Shown here: positions 24,701-40,007 of the stretch, in pieces
How the letters are laid out: each line of letters begins with the position of its first letter
How positions within the stretch are numbered: position 1 is the stretch's first letter
Source: Capitulum mitella
Taxonomy: Eukaryota > Arthropoda > Thecostraca > Pollicipedomorpha > Pollicipedidae
Assembly: GCA_030062745.1 (NCBI GenBank)
Contig: CP099844.1
Location: 24,738,596-24,802,595, forward strand
DNA: 64,000 nt
Reading direction: 5' to 3'
Notes under the pieces: generated by a model
Told to the model about the DNA's origin: nothing
Databases searched by the model: none
What the model saw: the letters and a program-made list of their open reading frames with translations, nothing else
Made by a program: the position numbers and the translations under genes

Positions 24701-26516
24701 TGTAACCATGGCGAAAAAATCCGTAGCAAAACATTGACTGCTACAGCATCACGTCAATGGCGAAGCCCCCCTTCGCGCCACCCCCTCAAAGGTTTCCGTT
24801 CAGCAGGATCTCTCGAAATCCCGTCTCTTGAAAACATCCCTTGAAACAAGAAAGACCTGTGACACTCAATTCCAGGGAACACGAGGTAATCATAAGACTG
24901 TGGAACGCCTGGCAGATGTTAATGGCTTCTTCAAAACCCGCTTGTTTCCTGTCCCGTCTGATACTATTGTGGAACACCTCATTAGTCTTTTATTCTTCAC
25001 CGAGGTACATGCCGTTAATTTGAAGCATTGTAAACCTGACATATTGTCACTTTAAAATGGCTTCCATGCACTTTCCACGAAATGTTATGATTGCTAGACA
25101 CGTAGCAGACGATTCTTGTAGGTCCATCTCCATCACGGCCTTGGTTCCGTGCACGGGGTCCATTCAAGGCCGTGCATACCGTAATTTAAGCGAAAATCCT
25201 GGAACCGCTGCTATTAAGTAGTTTGATGCTGTCAGGATTTAGAACGCAAAACGCAGCAATGATAGAAAGCAGTCTGCAACGCGCTAACATTTCTAGATTA
25301 CAGCAATCGTAACTTACCCGAACTATTCGCTCAATTATATGTGTCAGGGTCTGCTTCTGAGGGCGCTGGTAAAACCGATCCAGCAATATGCGATTCATGT
25401 TACAAACGGTTGGGCTCCACGTGCGCCACTATCTTCCACTACGTTAAAATTAAAAAAAAAAAACAGCAAGCACTGGACTTTCCCCAAAAGAATACAATGT
25501 AACCACCACACTGTTTATCTTATTCAAATATCGCACTGCTCAGGATTGCGAAGCCCACCACCCACCTCAGCTGCGCGCCACCATATCACTATGAACTTTA
25601 CTCGCGCTTCAGTTCTGGTCTCATCGGAGAGAAAGGAATTTTTGAACCACGTGGCCAGGCACGCGCTGATCTGTTGCCCAACAATGGCTGCCGCACGCGC
25701 CAACTCGCGCGCTATCGCCGCGAAAATGGCGCCAATGATGGAAATCCTGTGGACGGAGACAAGAAAGGAACATAAAACAAAAATGGATTGTGAGCTAGTG
25801 TGTGACTATGCAAAAGTAATCATGCCGTAAATAACTCGCATCCTTCTAGATGCGCTCAAAGATCGATGCATCCTGCGACCGTCAACCGTCCTCATCGTAA
25901 TCCTTGAGGCGGCGACTGCAAATGGGTAAAAATCTGCTAGACATTGTTCACATCGGCCAGCATGGTTCTTGACAGGACGGCGCGGCAGAGTGGCGGCGGT
26001 GTTTGCTTTTTGGTGGCGGCGTGCCCGACAGCGCAATGGCCGCTCCGGCACCTGTTGCGCACTAACTCCGGCGCGCGCCGGCGCCGACGGTTAGCCGAGC
26101 GGACCAGACCGGAGACGGAACCGGGAACGGACCCGTTACCCACATAGGGAACGGGACACGGTCCAAGTTGGAACCAGGACCGACACGAGGTCGGGGGACA
26201 GACCCGTCTGGACCGGGATCCGGGAAGGGATGGGCAGGAACCGAGTCGGACCCCGGCAGGGACAGCGACAGATACGGGTACGGGTCAGGACAGTGACAGG
26301 GAGCGGAGTGGGGCGGAGTCAGGATTACATAAAAATCGGCCCGCGACCAGAATTGACCTGACTTGACAATACGAGGGAACAGGGTCAGCCTGGACTTTAG
26401 CGTGTAGAAGTCCGGCGACGACCCTGACCAAGGGAAGGCTGGGACCTCACTGCTGCTGGGGCCGGGACATTGTTGGAAACTGCGGGAAACTGACTTACAT
26501 CACTGGCTTCGTTACC

Positions 26517-26767
26517 CACTGGTGGATCCAGGGGCCATTTCGGCCATGCCCCCCCCCCCAAAAAAAAAGACTTGGATGCTTCTACTCAACCAGAGCTCAA
26601 AGTTGTTGGAACTCCGAACTATGGCCATCGTCTTTCCCCCCCCCCATCCCGTCGATGACCTATCATTCATACCCACACGACTCCACTGGCCTACCATCCA
26701 GATCCAGAAAACTCTGCTTTGCCCACCCACCCTCTCCCCTTCGACGGAGCTGCTGGGTCCGCCCCTG
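26517..26767. mobile_element. 251-bp hAT-type MITE
   Basis: Ends are CACTGGTGGATCCAG and, in reverse complement, CAGGGGCGGACCCAG. They are flanked by 8-bp near-duplicates TCGTTACC (26509-26516) and ACGTTACA (26768-26775), six of eight bases equal. No coding sequence. Family assignment rests on the 8-bp target size and the CA..TG ends. Confidence 0.6.
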
Positions 26768-28383
26768 ACGTTACATCTTACTTCTACTAAAACTACGTAT
26801 TGCAGCAGACCTTTTCCGTCCAATTATGTCTGAAAACGCCCTTCCCCGAATGGCATTTTGGAGTAATAATGTAACCTGGTAAGTGGCCAAGTTAGTTCAA
26901 CGGCCTACGCACCCGAGCTCTATAGAGAGGTGTGCTATATGAGGGTTTCATCTCAAATGACAGTCGTTCTTGTCACGTGCTGCAATACAAGCTGGAAGGT
27001 GAAGTATGATAAAACTGGATAAAACGAGGACCGGCCTCCGTAGCTAAATGCAGCACTGGAAGCAAAACTAAACGAACTTGGGAGACGGAAACACTTAGAT
27101 AAGACCATGGGGAATGACAAACACAGGCAAGTTACAAGAAAACGAGCTTGCTCGCGTAGACACACGCCAAGCCTGAAGCGAATTTCGAGCAGGTTTCGAC
27201 AAGAAACGGCAATGCCGCTAAAATTTGGACGACACTGTTATTCCTTTTAAACAAGAATGGCATAATAGCACTGTCGAAGGCTTTTCAAAGTCGTTGTCCA
27301 TCAGAAACTGTACATAACCAATGTTTTTAAACAAAACAGAAAACAGCAGCAGAAACACAAAACAGCTTTCATTGGATTATCACGACTGCTTAGCAGCACC
27401 GGGACACCGGGACACTGGGACACGGGACTACTGGTCCCGTAATAAATAATAATAAATCATAAAAGCGGCTGAGCCGCTATTATTATACAGTCGTTCACTT
27501 GATCATGACAGGGACAAACATCACTAACTCAAGCGGTCTCGTAAAACATTTAGAAACCGAGGAAAGCTCCCCATGGCTTACCGTTCTGAAAACAGTGTTC
27601 CGCTGCCTGTTTTAGACAACGAGCACTATCTGTAACCAAAAAGCCGTGTTCTCCGTGTTACGTGATTGGAGCCTCAGTTGACTGGACGAACGGACGGAAC
27701 CCAGTAACGATAAGTTGCTTGAACTGGGCATATTTAGCTCAATCGCGGCGGCCGATGGGTTCGCACTCGTTGGGATGCCCAGGCGGGGCTCAGTTTGAAG
27801 CTCGTGGAAAAGCCACCCCGCCCCCCTCACACACACTTTTCAGGGGTATTCGGCAACAGTTGAGGGAGGCGATCACGTCGATCCATCTACCCACTGATGG
27901 AAACCACGGCAGGACACAACGCACGGCTGCACCGCACGTGGTTTCCGCCCGATAGCCTCCGCTTGGCAGGCACTCGTCTTACAGTACAGCCCGAAATCTC
28001 ACCACCAAACCACCAGTTCACAGCCACTACGCGACCGTCGCCCCAGCCATCAACAGTGACGAACTGACTGAGCGATGACTGTGCACTGCGCAGAAATCTC
28101 GGTCTTATCGGGACTTCCCCGGCCATGGACACAGCAGACCAGCGGATTCCAGTCGCAAACAGACTGACTCGAATGCAGGCCTGGGCGCTCCGAGAGCTCC
28201 CACTCCGTCGCAGCGAACAGGGTCTCCCCGCCAGGCCCGTCGCCAACGCCAGCCCGTACGGCCGTGACTCACCGACACGCCCGCTATCGAAAGATACCGG
28301 CCGGCGCCCACGCCTGGCGTCCCCGCCGCCTGGTTCCTCGCGGCCTGACCCGCGACCCAGCCGCGGGCGTCCCCAGCACTGAC

Positions 28384-28419
28384 CTCGGCCGGCGGCGGCG
28401 AGTCGGCGGCGTCGTCCAT
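28384..28419 (-). CDS. NOL4: Candidate short first coding exon of the NOL4-like gene
   Basis: Minus-strand ATG in a good Kozak context (CGCGCCATGG) opens 12 codons, MDDAADSPPPAE, that end in phase 0 at a GTCAGT donor. The next known exon (17095) starts in phase 0 with [12 protein letters not shown], so joining gives a continuous acidic, proline-rich N-terminus and a product of about 322 residues. The exon sits in a CpG-rich patch suited to a promoter. The link crosses an intron of about 11.3 kb and rests on phase and composition only, so it is a proposal. Confidence 0.35.
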
Positions 28420-28720
28420 GGCGCGGTGCGGCCGGCAGCGGGCTGTCGCCGGCGGCGGCCGGGCGCGCTGTGCCGCGGCGGCCGCAGGGGCCGCGCCAGA
28501 CACAGGGGTGGAGGTGCAGTATTGATCGGCGCCGTGACGTCAGGCGGCGCCGCCGGCGGCCCGGTCCCGGCCGCCGACCGCCGGCCGCGCCGAGTAACAA
28601 GTGGTCGGCCGGCCGCAGGTCGCTGCCTCGCCAGGGCGGCCGCGGAGGGGGCCCCCCTCCCCCGTCCCGCCGGGGAGGGACCGTCGGGATGTGGACCGCC
28701 TGACGGGCGATAGGCATGTC
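28420..28720. promoter_or_regulatory. CpG-rich promoter-like patch
   Basis: Very GC-rich with dense CpG (GGCGGCCGCGG-type tracts), between AT-richer flanks. Its position just 5' of the candidate NOL4 first exon suggests a promoter. A 304-codon minus frame through it most likely reflects scarcity of stop codons in GC-rich DNA. Confidence 0.4.
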
Positions 28721-29338
28721 GACAGCACGTGACGGTGGGCACTCACTGCGACAGGAAGAACTCCTGTCCACAGGCTCCTCGGTCGGAATGGTTAAACGCA
28801 TTATACATGTAAATTATGAAATAACTGGTGAATATAGCATTGTGTACCATTATGAACGCTGTGATATAACACATTCATACGTCATCTCCGACTGCACAAA
28901 CATCCTCTACGTTTCAGCTAGCTGTGTCACCTGGAACCCCGACAGCTCACGATTTCCACTCAAGGCTTGGCCTGAGTGCGCCTCTGGTTACAACTCGGGG
29001 ACATAGGCTCCCCACTTTTCTGTACATGAGAATGTTGGGCCTCTGCTGCTGTAAGAACCGAATCTCTTCGAATCTGCCCGTGTTAGTTACTTTTCACGTT
29101 TCTTTCAACCATTTCTGAGCCTTTCTACGAGTGTTCGCGGTTTGCATAGATAAGTGAAGAGACGCTGAGCGAAAACAAATGTGGTGTTTTTTTATTCTTG
29201 CTCAACTGCGGTTTGAACAATGCCTTTTTCCTACTTGTGAAGGTGAGACGCCGTGAAGTGCAGTCCGATCGTCCACCAAGTACCTCGCCTCAGTTTTTCG
29301 AGCTCAGTAATACACTGATGAGCACCAACTTCAGGCTG
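28720..29338. other. Intergenic stretch without recognised gene
   Basis: AT-richer sequence between the CpG patch and the hAT element. Short open frames only; nothing recognisable seen. Confidence 0.4.
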
Positions 29339-29346
29339 ATCGAAAG

Positions 29347-32077
29347 CAGTGGCATAGCCAAAGGGGGTCAAAGGGGCCAAGGCCCTCCTGGAGGCCAAGC
29401 GGGGCCCCTGGCGGCTGAGCGGGCCCTACTGGGGCAGAAGGCCCCAATTCTTTGGGTAGTGTGAGGCGCCCGCAGGGCGTCTTACACTGTCCGAAACGGA
29501 CAATTAAAGGAAAAATCCGTAAAGAAAGTTTACGACCCTAAAAAAACGTACTCCGAATATACAAGAAGGCTTTGTGTGCTATGAAGAGAGGCCGTGGTCT
29601 GAATGAGCGTTTAGGGGCCCCGGCTAGCTTGTAGGGGAGTTCACTGCTTGTCTGGGGAGGGCCCCCTGCCGGCCCATAAAGGGCTCCTGTCAGCCTCTGA
29701 AGGGACCTCCTTTCGGTCTGAATGCTATGAAGAAGGCCCTGCCCCTGCCTCCAGAGGTCGACAGGGGCCCTTTACAGGAGGATAGTGTGCCCTCTACAGA
29801 CAAACAGCGACCCCCCTGGCCAACAGGGGCCCCTAAACGATCATTCAGGAGCCCTTGCTTTTCTGTAAAGATGTCCCTGCCGACCTGTAAGAAGCAGAAA
29901 CGTCTGTACAGGCGAGCATGGGCCCCTTTACACTTCAGCGCGGCCCCTTTACAAACCTTTACAAACAGTCGGTTTGTAAATTTATATTTATGGGCCCATA
30001 TTTATCATATAAATTTATCATGGGCCCCACTGATTTTGAGGGTCAGGCCCGGATCCAAAGGGGGAGTCACTGGGGTGATCGCCCCCTCCCCCTGAGGCCT
30101 GAGAAGGGACCCCTGTCAGACTTAAAAGGAACCTCGAAAGAGCCCCGTATGAGGTTCACGGGGTCTCTAAAAGAACATGACGGCTCTTGATGCAGTCAGG
30201 GAGGCCTCCTGGAGGGTGAGATGATCTCTGAGACGCATAGAGGGTCCCTAAAGCTTCCAAAGGGCCCCTGAGACCACAACAGAGCCCCAACACGGCAGAG
30301 TGTCTCTGAGACCGCCAGATGGCTCATAGGGCTCCTGAGACGACCAAGATGAGGACTGAGTCCCTACGGGGTCCCTGTGAGTAAACAGCTGAATGTCTTG
30401 TTCTTGATGTAGTCAGAGGGCCTCCGAAAGGGTTAATGGGACCCTGACACGGTGAGATGGCCCCTAAGATGGATAGAAGGGCCCTTGAAACTCTTCAAGG
30501 GCCCCTGGGACCGCAAAGGGCCCCAACACGGCAAAGGGTCCATGAGACCACTAAAACTGCCAGAGAGGCACCTGAAACGGAGAGAACTTAAGAGGTTGCC
30601 TAGCACGGCATCAGGAGATCCTGGCCAGCCAGAGGGACTTCCTGAACCGGGATTCGTCGGTGACCTTCTCAACCTCGAGAGGAGCCACAAATGGGCTACA
30701 TTGGCCTTCTTGAATCCTTGAGGGGCTCTTGATGCCGTCAGGGGTCCCCGGGAAGGTCAGGTGCTTTCTGAGACGGCAAGATGGCCCGTACACCGCAGAT
30801 GACCCTTGAGACCGCTAAACAAGGTCGCAGGGCCCCTGCAAGGCAAAGACGATAAAAGGACCTCTGAGACGGTATTTGGGTATTATGGGGGCGCTGGACG
30901 GCCAGAGGGTCCCGAGTATAATAAGCGGGCTCCTGGCACGGACAAGGTCCCCCTGAGACTGCCAGTGAGGCCCATGAAGTGCCAACAAAAGCCCCTTGTT
31001 ACGGCTAGAAGGGCCTAAAAGACTGCCACATATACCTCATGTAACAGGGAAAGACCACTGACACAGCCATGGGGACCATCGGAGACGTTCAGAGGGCCTA
31101 TGACACTGCGCAGAGGCCCTGGAATTGCTAAAAGGTGTTTTGTAACTGCCAGAGGACCCCTGAGATGGCAAAAATGTCTCCCAGAGACGATAAGAGGGAT
31201 ATCCAGGATCATAGGGGGTTCAGTGAGACTGCTAGAGAAGGACATTTGAGACTGCTAACTAGAAGTCCCTAGCAATAACGGGCCCTGAGATGACCAGAGG
31301 GGCCCCGGAAACTACTAGACCTTGAGACGTCCAGACTGCTCCTGAAACGGCTAAAGGACCTAGAGGATTGCCAAAGGCGCCTCTTTCACGGCAGAGAGAG
31401 ACTAATAGAGGGCCTTTTTTAGTGTCTGAGGGGCTCCTTAGACGGCAAAAACGTCCCAGGGACAACATGAGGGAACCCGAGATGGCTCAAGCGCCCCTGG
31501 AACCGCCAGATGGGTCCCTGAAACTGTCCGAGGTGCCCCCGAAACTGCCAAAGGAGTGCCTTCGACGTCCCGCGGACCACGTGAAACTGCAAAAGAAACC
31601 TGAGACCACTAGAGGGTCCTGGCACGGCAGACGGCCCGAGACCCTGTAACTGCAAGAGGGAACCTAAACTAAGCTGAAAAACCCCAGAAGCTACGGAATG
31701 GGGGGGGGGGGCGGACAGACGGGCTCCTGGAACAGATACAGACACGACATTTCAAATGGGGGAGGGACGAAACCGTCTAAAATCTCGCTGTTTTTGTGAT
31801 ATTTCGGGCGCTTTGTTCGGGAACAAAACGCCAAATTTTCTCAAATAAGGTGACGAGTTTGAATCTTTTCGGTTATTTTATATGGTAAAAAGCAAAATTA
31901 CACAATTTTTCATGTCTGAAGAGCAAAGAGATCGGGACCCAGCACTGACCATTCGCCTCCGTCCCCCCCCCCCGCCTTGGCGAAATCCTGGATCCGCCCT
32001 TGGCAAAGGCCCCATTGGTTACGAGGACCCCCTTGATCCGATTTGGCCCCCTGAGCGGAATCCTGGCCAAGCTCCTG
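29347..32077. mobile_element. 2.7-kb non-autonomous hAT-type element with internal degenerate array
   Basis: Left end CAGTGGCATAGCCA; right end in reverse complement CAGGAGCTTGGCCA (10 of 14 equal). Flanking 8-bp duplicates are ATCGAAAG (29339-29346) and GTCGAAAG (32078-32085), 7 of 8 equal. Most of the interior (about 29450-31660) is a highly degenerate array with roughly 30-bp rhythm of CCCTGAGACNGCNAGAGGGG-like units. 31715-32000 is AT-rich and ends with GGATCCGCCC, resembling other element ends, so a nested piece is possible. No transposase seen. Confidence 0.65.
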
Positions 32078-32705
32078 GTCGAAAGCGCGTTTTGAGTGTG
32101 CGTGCGTACCAATTGGCGACTGTTACTACTATAGAAGAGGACTTCAGTGTGTGCAGGGCTTTAGCATGGAATCGAAACGTATAAAACATCTTTAAACGAT
32201 GTTAACCGTCTCGTCACGGAACTCCAACGAATGCTAAAAACGAAAAAGCTTTCGCGAAGTAGAAAGAGGTCCGATTCAACCTGTTACGTTATTGGAGAGT
32301 AAAAAACTTGAAAACGTTACCCATAAAGTAAACCTGTGATGACCGATCAAGCTGTCGTAGGCACGCGTTCATGTACCTGCCCATCCACATGTAAATCTGA
32401 TTTTTTGTTGCTGTCATTGGTGTCATGCCTAAGGGCCAGTGCTATATCTTGGGACCTCTCTCATTACGACGTCGCAGGAATTAGTCAATAAAGGATAATA
32501 TATAAGTGTGTGTAGTTAGAATTATTGTCATTTCTGCAGTTACGCCATATTCCATAACTAGCATAAAGTGCCCTAATGTCTTTTCGTTCCGGTGATGATG
32601 CTGAAGAACTGAACATTCGTCCTTGCTGGTCCCCTTCAGCATGAACAGGCGTCAGTGTGTTTGAGCATTGCCACCGCCCTTCACGTGCGCCTTTTGACCC
32701 TACAG

Positions 32706-32822
32706 CAAAGCAGTGGAGGCGTGTTCAGCGGCGCGGGTGGTTCCCACCAGTGCAGGGAAAAAGGACGAGTGCTGCTCCAAGATGGTTGAAGTGGCCAGCG
32801 TGATCATTCGAGGGCTCATCAG
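32706..32822 (+). CDS. Candidate orphan exon, function unknown
   Basis: An acceptor (CCCTACAG) is followed by 117 bp, with a phase-2 entry and a phase-2 exit at AG/GTACTC. It encodes 38 residues including GKKDECCSKMVEVASVIIRG. Composition (codon third-position GC, mixed hydrophobic/charged) is protein-like, but no neighbouring exon or family was recognised. It could be chance or part of a decayed gene. Confidence 0.25.
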
Positions 32823-33292
32823 GTACTCCCCACTCATAAGAAGCTAATCATCAGCGTCCGTAGGAGCCCTGCTGGTGATGTCGGGACAACCAAGCCCGCC
32901 TCCTGGCCGGAGCCTTTGCTCTGACATTTCACAGGACGGAACACCGTCAGTACTTGCGGTGATGGGGTGGAACTCAACGACCTCCCGAGCATCGACGAGC
33001 GTGCAAGATTTGCCGTCGGAAAAATGGCTCGTTTTCGCTGCATTTCTATCCAATTCATTTTTCATTTTTGTCTTCTTCTGGCCATTGACTTGGCTGGTAA
33101 GCAGCAAACATTCAATACATGGTCAAGTGGTATTCTCAGGAGCAGAGGGGCAATTCTTTAACAAGACATGAGTGCTTCAAAACCATGTTTACTTAAACCT
33201 CAAAACAAAGTTCTCCGTTGCTGGTACAAATAATCGATGAAATGCTGGCCATATAAAAAACCGACAAATCCAGACAAGCATCTCGACGAAAC

Positions 33293-33327
33293 CCCTGAAA
33301 TATTTCGCCAGACGAAATATTTCAGGG
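33293..33327. repeat. Perfect 15-bp inverted repeat (hairpin)
   Basis: CCCTGAAATATTTCG and its exact reverse complement are separated by the loop CCAGA. No run of T follows on either strand, so it is not a terminator-like signal. Confidence 0.9.
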
Positions 33328-35425
33328 ATACGAAGTACGGCAATGATGGAAAAGAAATTTTGTATGCTTTGAAACCAACATCGTCCAAAATTCACCATTG
33401 CCACATATCACAGTGATGCTTTTGAGCAGGGTCAGCCTCTTCCGCTCAGCAGATTTTAATTTCCGTTTGTTCCCATCTAACGAGCATGCTCTTTGTTTGT
33501 TTGGGCAGCCAGTTTGTTTTGTCATTAGTTCCATTGGCGAACACGAGAATGACCGGTCCAGCTAATGAATGATCGCTGTCGGTGTCCGAGGATGACTCGG
33601 AACGTCTGCAGTTATTTGCAGCTACTTGTGGGCTGCTGTTGTTTCAGTGAAGGTACAGGTTAATCCGGCGAAGGCGCCATTCAGCATTGAAGATCACGGA
33701 TAAAGATGGGCAAAAGAAGCCGAAAATCGCCCAGAACGATGAAAACTAATCTCATCGAGCCACATTCCCAAAAATTCATATTTTTATGATGACGATATGT
33801 TTCTCCATCAGGCGAATCATTCATGCATATGACATTAAATACTCCTCTTATATGATAAGACTTTCGTGAAAAAAATCTGCTTCTGTTTAATGTAATTCCT
33901 CTTCTTCTTTTGCGTCCAGGTCAATGCCCAATCGATATGGGCTCTGTTCTAACAGCCTATCCCATCCCTTCATTTTAAGCGTTGCTAAAATTTTCTTTGC
34001 TTGTCTAATGAGTGCTCACGCAGGAGTTAAAACTCCGTTGGTTACAAATCAGCTCACGCCGAAGGTAGAAACCAGCCTCTTCTTTAAGCCAATTCTTTAA
34101 GCCAATCAGGTTTCATTGCTCCTCATGCACTGTAAAGGAGAAATTTTCGCACTGGCTTCTCACAACATCCACGCGGTCTGCGCATATACGTCACGTCTTT
34201 GTCTCTTCAGTCCGAAATCCTACGCAGGCACCACAGGCAGGAAACCCTCCACGGGTAGTCTGAGAGGTTCCAACCTGTCTAAAAGTGCGTAATGGTCCAT
34301 ATAAAAAGATGGATACTATCTAAAACGGGTAAATTTTTGTTCAGCCATTACATGCATTTCGGAGTTACGACCAGATGTCACGCAAGGTCGTATCTGACGT
34401 TCATGGCTTACATTCGGGGTCAGGTAAAAGGAAGTTTTCTTGGGGCTCATCGCAGACTCCGGAACAATTGGCGTTTAATGTGAACATATCTATTTGATTG
34501 ATTTAATATGAACACACATTACCTGAATCGCGAGCGGGATTTTGAGACAACCACTTTTTATCGTTATAAGTGCCTGCAAATTTCTTCGTCACAGGCAATC
34601 AGCAATTGATGTGTCAGTTCATCACGCACTTATAGTAGTGCGCGAATTTCAAGACTAGACACGTTGAACTCGAGTTTCCAGTAACATGTCTGCCTCTGGT
34701 TGCTACATTACAGGTGGGGATATCCGCCAGACATCGCCGATCCTTCCGACTGGAGCAGATGGCGCTTCAGTCCTTTAGCGCTCACCAGGTGGCGCTGTCA
34801 GAGGGCGGGCCTAGCTGAGGGCCAGCAGCAACTGCACAGGCGGCAGACTCGAAACGGCGCTTGATTCTGAATCGATTCGAAAAGATTCGGAGTCGATTCA
34901 GCAATATCACGCTTTGTCGTCAGTCAGAAGAAGAATGATTCCTTTAAAAACCGCAGTGAATCAGAATAAGAATAAATTCACTCTAGAACTTCGGTGGATC
35001 ATAACCAAAATCGAAAAGCAGACTTAAACTGCCATTCAGTCGTCATTAAAATAAAACTTGGTCAGCTCGTTTTTTCAAGCTGTTGCGAATCAGAATCAGA
35101 ATCGATCGCCCGTTTAGCGACGGACCCAGTGAATGGATTCAATTAAGGCGAATCAGGCACAAGCTTGATACACGTCTCTGGCGAAGGGCAAACCAAATGC
35201 CTGGTCGACAGCGTGAGCGCCGTCATGGATTCCCGAATGGAAGGAAAGGAATGACAAAAAGGCGGCAAATATCCCATGGGATGGATATCCAAGCCGATGA
35301 AAGCAAATATCAGGCCAAAAACGCTCTATGCCTAAAGCATCGTGTGCATGAAGGTTTGAAAGGAAACAGATGTAACGTGATTAAAAATGCCGAAAAAGTG
35401 GAGACGCAATGAATGCTCTTATGAC

Positions 35426-35778
35426 CTCAGCACGCGGAATGGGGTATATGTCAGCCACCTGCTCCGGAGAAGGCACCCACGGATCCAAGCGAGAGTCGCC
35501 AGTTTTACCACGTCATTGCGTGCTTTTATAGAAACAGAGAATCGCTGCCACCGTAAAAATTTAGAATGATTCTTTGAGGCCATGCAGTTCTTGTCCCTTC
35601 CACTGTCGCCCCGTCTTGCGGGCATTCGACAAGGGCTCGGCTGCCGCCGGCGTCAAGCCTTGCGTTAAGTCATTTTGTCAGGATAATCGCCTCAGTGATG
35701 CGAACGAAACTTTTCAGCCGGCCCTGGCCATTGCAGGCTGCAGATCAAGTACCTATTGATAAAGGACGCACGGTCAAA
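35426..35778 (+). repeat. 353-bp repeat, copy 1
   Basis: From CTCAGCACGCGG to GCACGGTCAAA. It matches 40546-40898 in reverse complement over its full length with no gap and only one difference that I found. No terminal inverted repeats or target duplication are visible. Confidence 0.9.
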
Positions 35779-38519
<2,741 letters not shown>

Positions 38520-38520
<1 letters not shown>

Positions 38521-39430
38521 AGGAGGGCCCCAAAGATCCGGAGGAAGACTCATTGGATGCCTCTGGAGTATCCTTGAATTCATGTGCAGGGTTCATTGGA
38601 GCATGTTTTGGGGCCCTCAACCTTTTGATTGAGTCCTCGCTATTTTTAGAGATCCCTCAAACTTCCAGGAGATGATTTTCTTAGCCGGACGAGGAAATAT
38701 TCCCGAAACTTGAATTCGCTTACTGAACAGTACCTTCGTTTGATAGAGTTACCGAACGCTTCACAAGATCAGGGGCAGATCCAAGATGTCGCCGGGGGGA
38801 GGGGGCGAATGGTCAGCGTAGGTCCCTTCCTGTCCGGCCCCCAGTTTTTTTGCTCTTCAGGTGTGAAAAGAACTTGAATCCGTGCAGGCTCAGGGCGAAA
38901 TGATATAATTTGGCGTTTTATTACTAATCAAAGAAACCGAAAAAAATCAAGTGTCACCTTATTTATGAGCGTTTTGCTGCCATATAAAGTGGCCAAAATA
39001 TGACAAGAACGGCGAGATTTTAGACGGCTGCGTGCTTTCCTTTATTTAAAATCCCGTTCCCGTATCTGACAGTTTTTAAATACTTAGTCAGGGACGATCA
39101 AAGAGCCTCATGCCCCCTCTTGGTTTTTGGAAACGTGTTTGCCAGCTCAGGTGTGCTTTGGTTAGGTTCCCGCTGGTAGTTGCAGGGGTGTAATGTTTAG
39201 AACTGCCGCGTCAGGGACCTCTAGTGGTCTAGGGTTGCTTTTTACAATCTCACGTGTCCTCGGAATGTCTCAGGCCCTCCTTCGGTAGCTCCAGAGGCAC
39301 CTTGGGCGGTTTCATAGACCCATCTGGCAGTGCTAGAGATGCTTAGGCTATATCGGGGTACATCATGTCGTCCCTAAAACATCTGCCATGTCTTTGGAGC
39401 CCCTCAGGTAGTAACAAGCGCTCTTATATG

Positions 39431-39467
<37 letters not shown>

Positions 39468-40003
39468 CTCTGTCGTGACAGAGGCGCCTCTGGCAGTCCT
39501 CTTGGTTCTTCGCGCGTTTCAGGATTTAGTAGTTTCAGGAACTATCTGGTCGTCTATTGCTAGACACTGCTAATTAACAGTCTCAAAGACCCTGCTCTTG
39601 CAGCCTCAGCGAGCTTCCCGTTGTCTTAGGTGGCCCTTGTGCCGTCTATTTTTGTTTTATTGCATTTTTTGGGATCTCGGATTCATCTAGGGGCTCGTCC
39701 TGTCGTCTCTGAAACATTTTTGCTGTTTCAAGGATCGCCTGATGGTTACAAATGATCTATTAGCGCTCTCAGGGTCCCTGTTCAGTGTCATGGGCCTTCT
39801 GAACGTCTTCGATGGTCCCCATGGCTGTATCAGGGGTCTTCCTCTATTGCATGGAATCTGGTAGTCTTAGGGCCCCTTTAGCCTTATCAGGGACCTTTGT
39901 TGGCGCTTCAGGAGCCTCACTGCCAATTTTGGGGACCTTTTCCGTTCAAGGAACCCTCCTAACACACTCGGGGGCCCTCTGGTCATTAAAGGCCCCTGCC
40001 GAC
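38520..40003 (-). mobile_element. Diverged copy of the array-bearing hAT element, reverse orientation
   Basis: The reverse complement of 38770-39060 aligns with 31715-31998 (for example CGTCTAAAATCTCGC, AACGCCAAAT, CTGAAGAGCAAA, TGACCATTCGCC). 39100-40000 carries GGGNCCTNNGGCNGTNTCAGG-like degenerate units, the complement of those at 29.4-31.7 kb. A (TC)n tract lies at 39432-39463. One end meets the truncated MITE at 40004. No ends with a target duplication were found. Confidence 0.6.
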
Positions 40004-40007
40004 TTAA

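Larger units (their letters stand above)
17096..28383. other. Long NOL4 intron or 5' flank, repeat-rich
   Basis: No family-matching exon was found here. 17979-18356 has overlapping open frames on both strands without a recognisable domain. 19916-20830 is GC-rich with homopolymer C/G runs at about 20341-20356 and 20840-20850; its 301-codon minus frame follows the composition. Short arrays include three copies of TCTGGACGAGGTGTTTAGG (about 21026-21096) and A-rich TATCGAAGG-like units (23930-24130). Other repeats are listed separately. Confidence 0.5.
32086..35425. other. Intergenic region, mostly unassigned
   Basis: Contains the candidate exon at 32706-32822 and the hairpin at 33293-33327. 34860-35145 holds diverged GAATCAGAATCGATTC-rich sequence related to the large inverted arms at 53 and 63 kb. 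Nothing else recognised. Confidence 0.4.

Noticed and set aside
27887-28801. 304-codon minus-strand frame
   Set aside because: Runs through the CpG-rich patch; composition follows GC content and no domain is visible.
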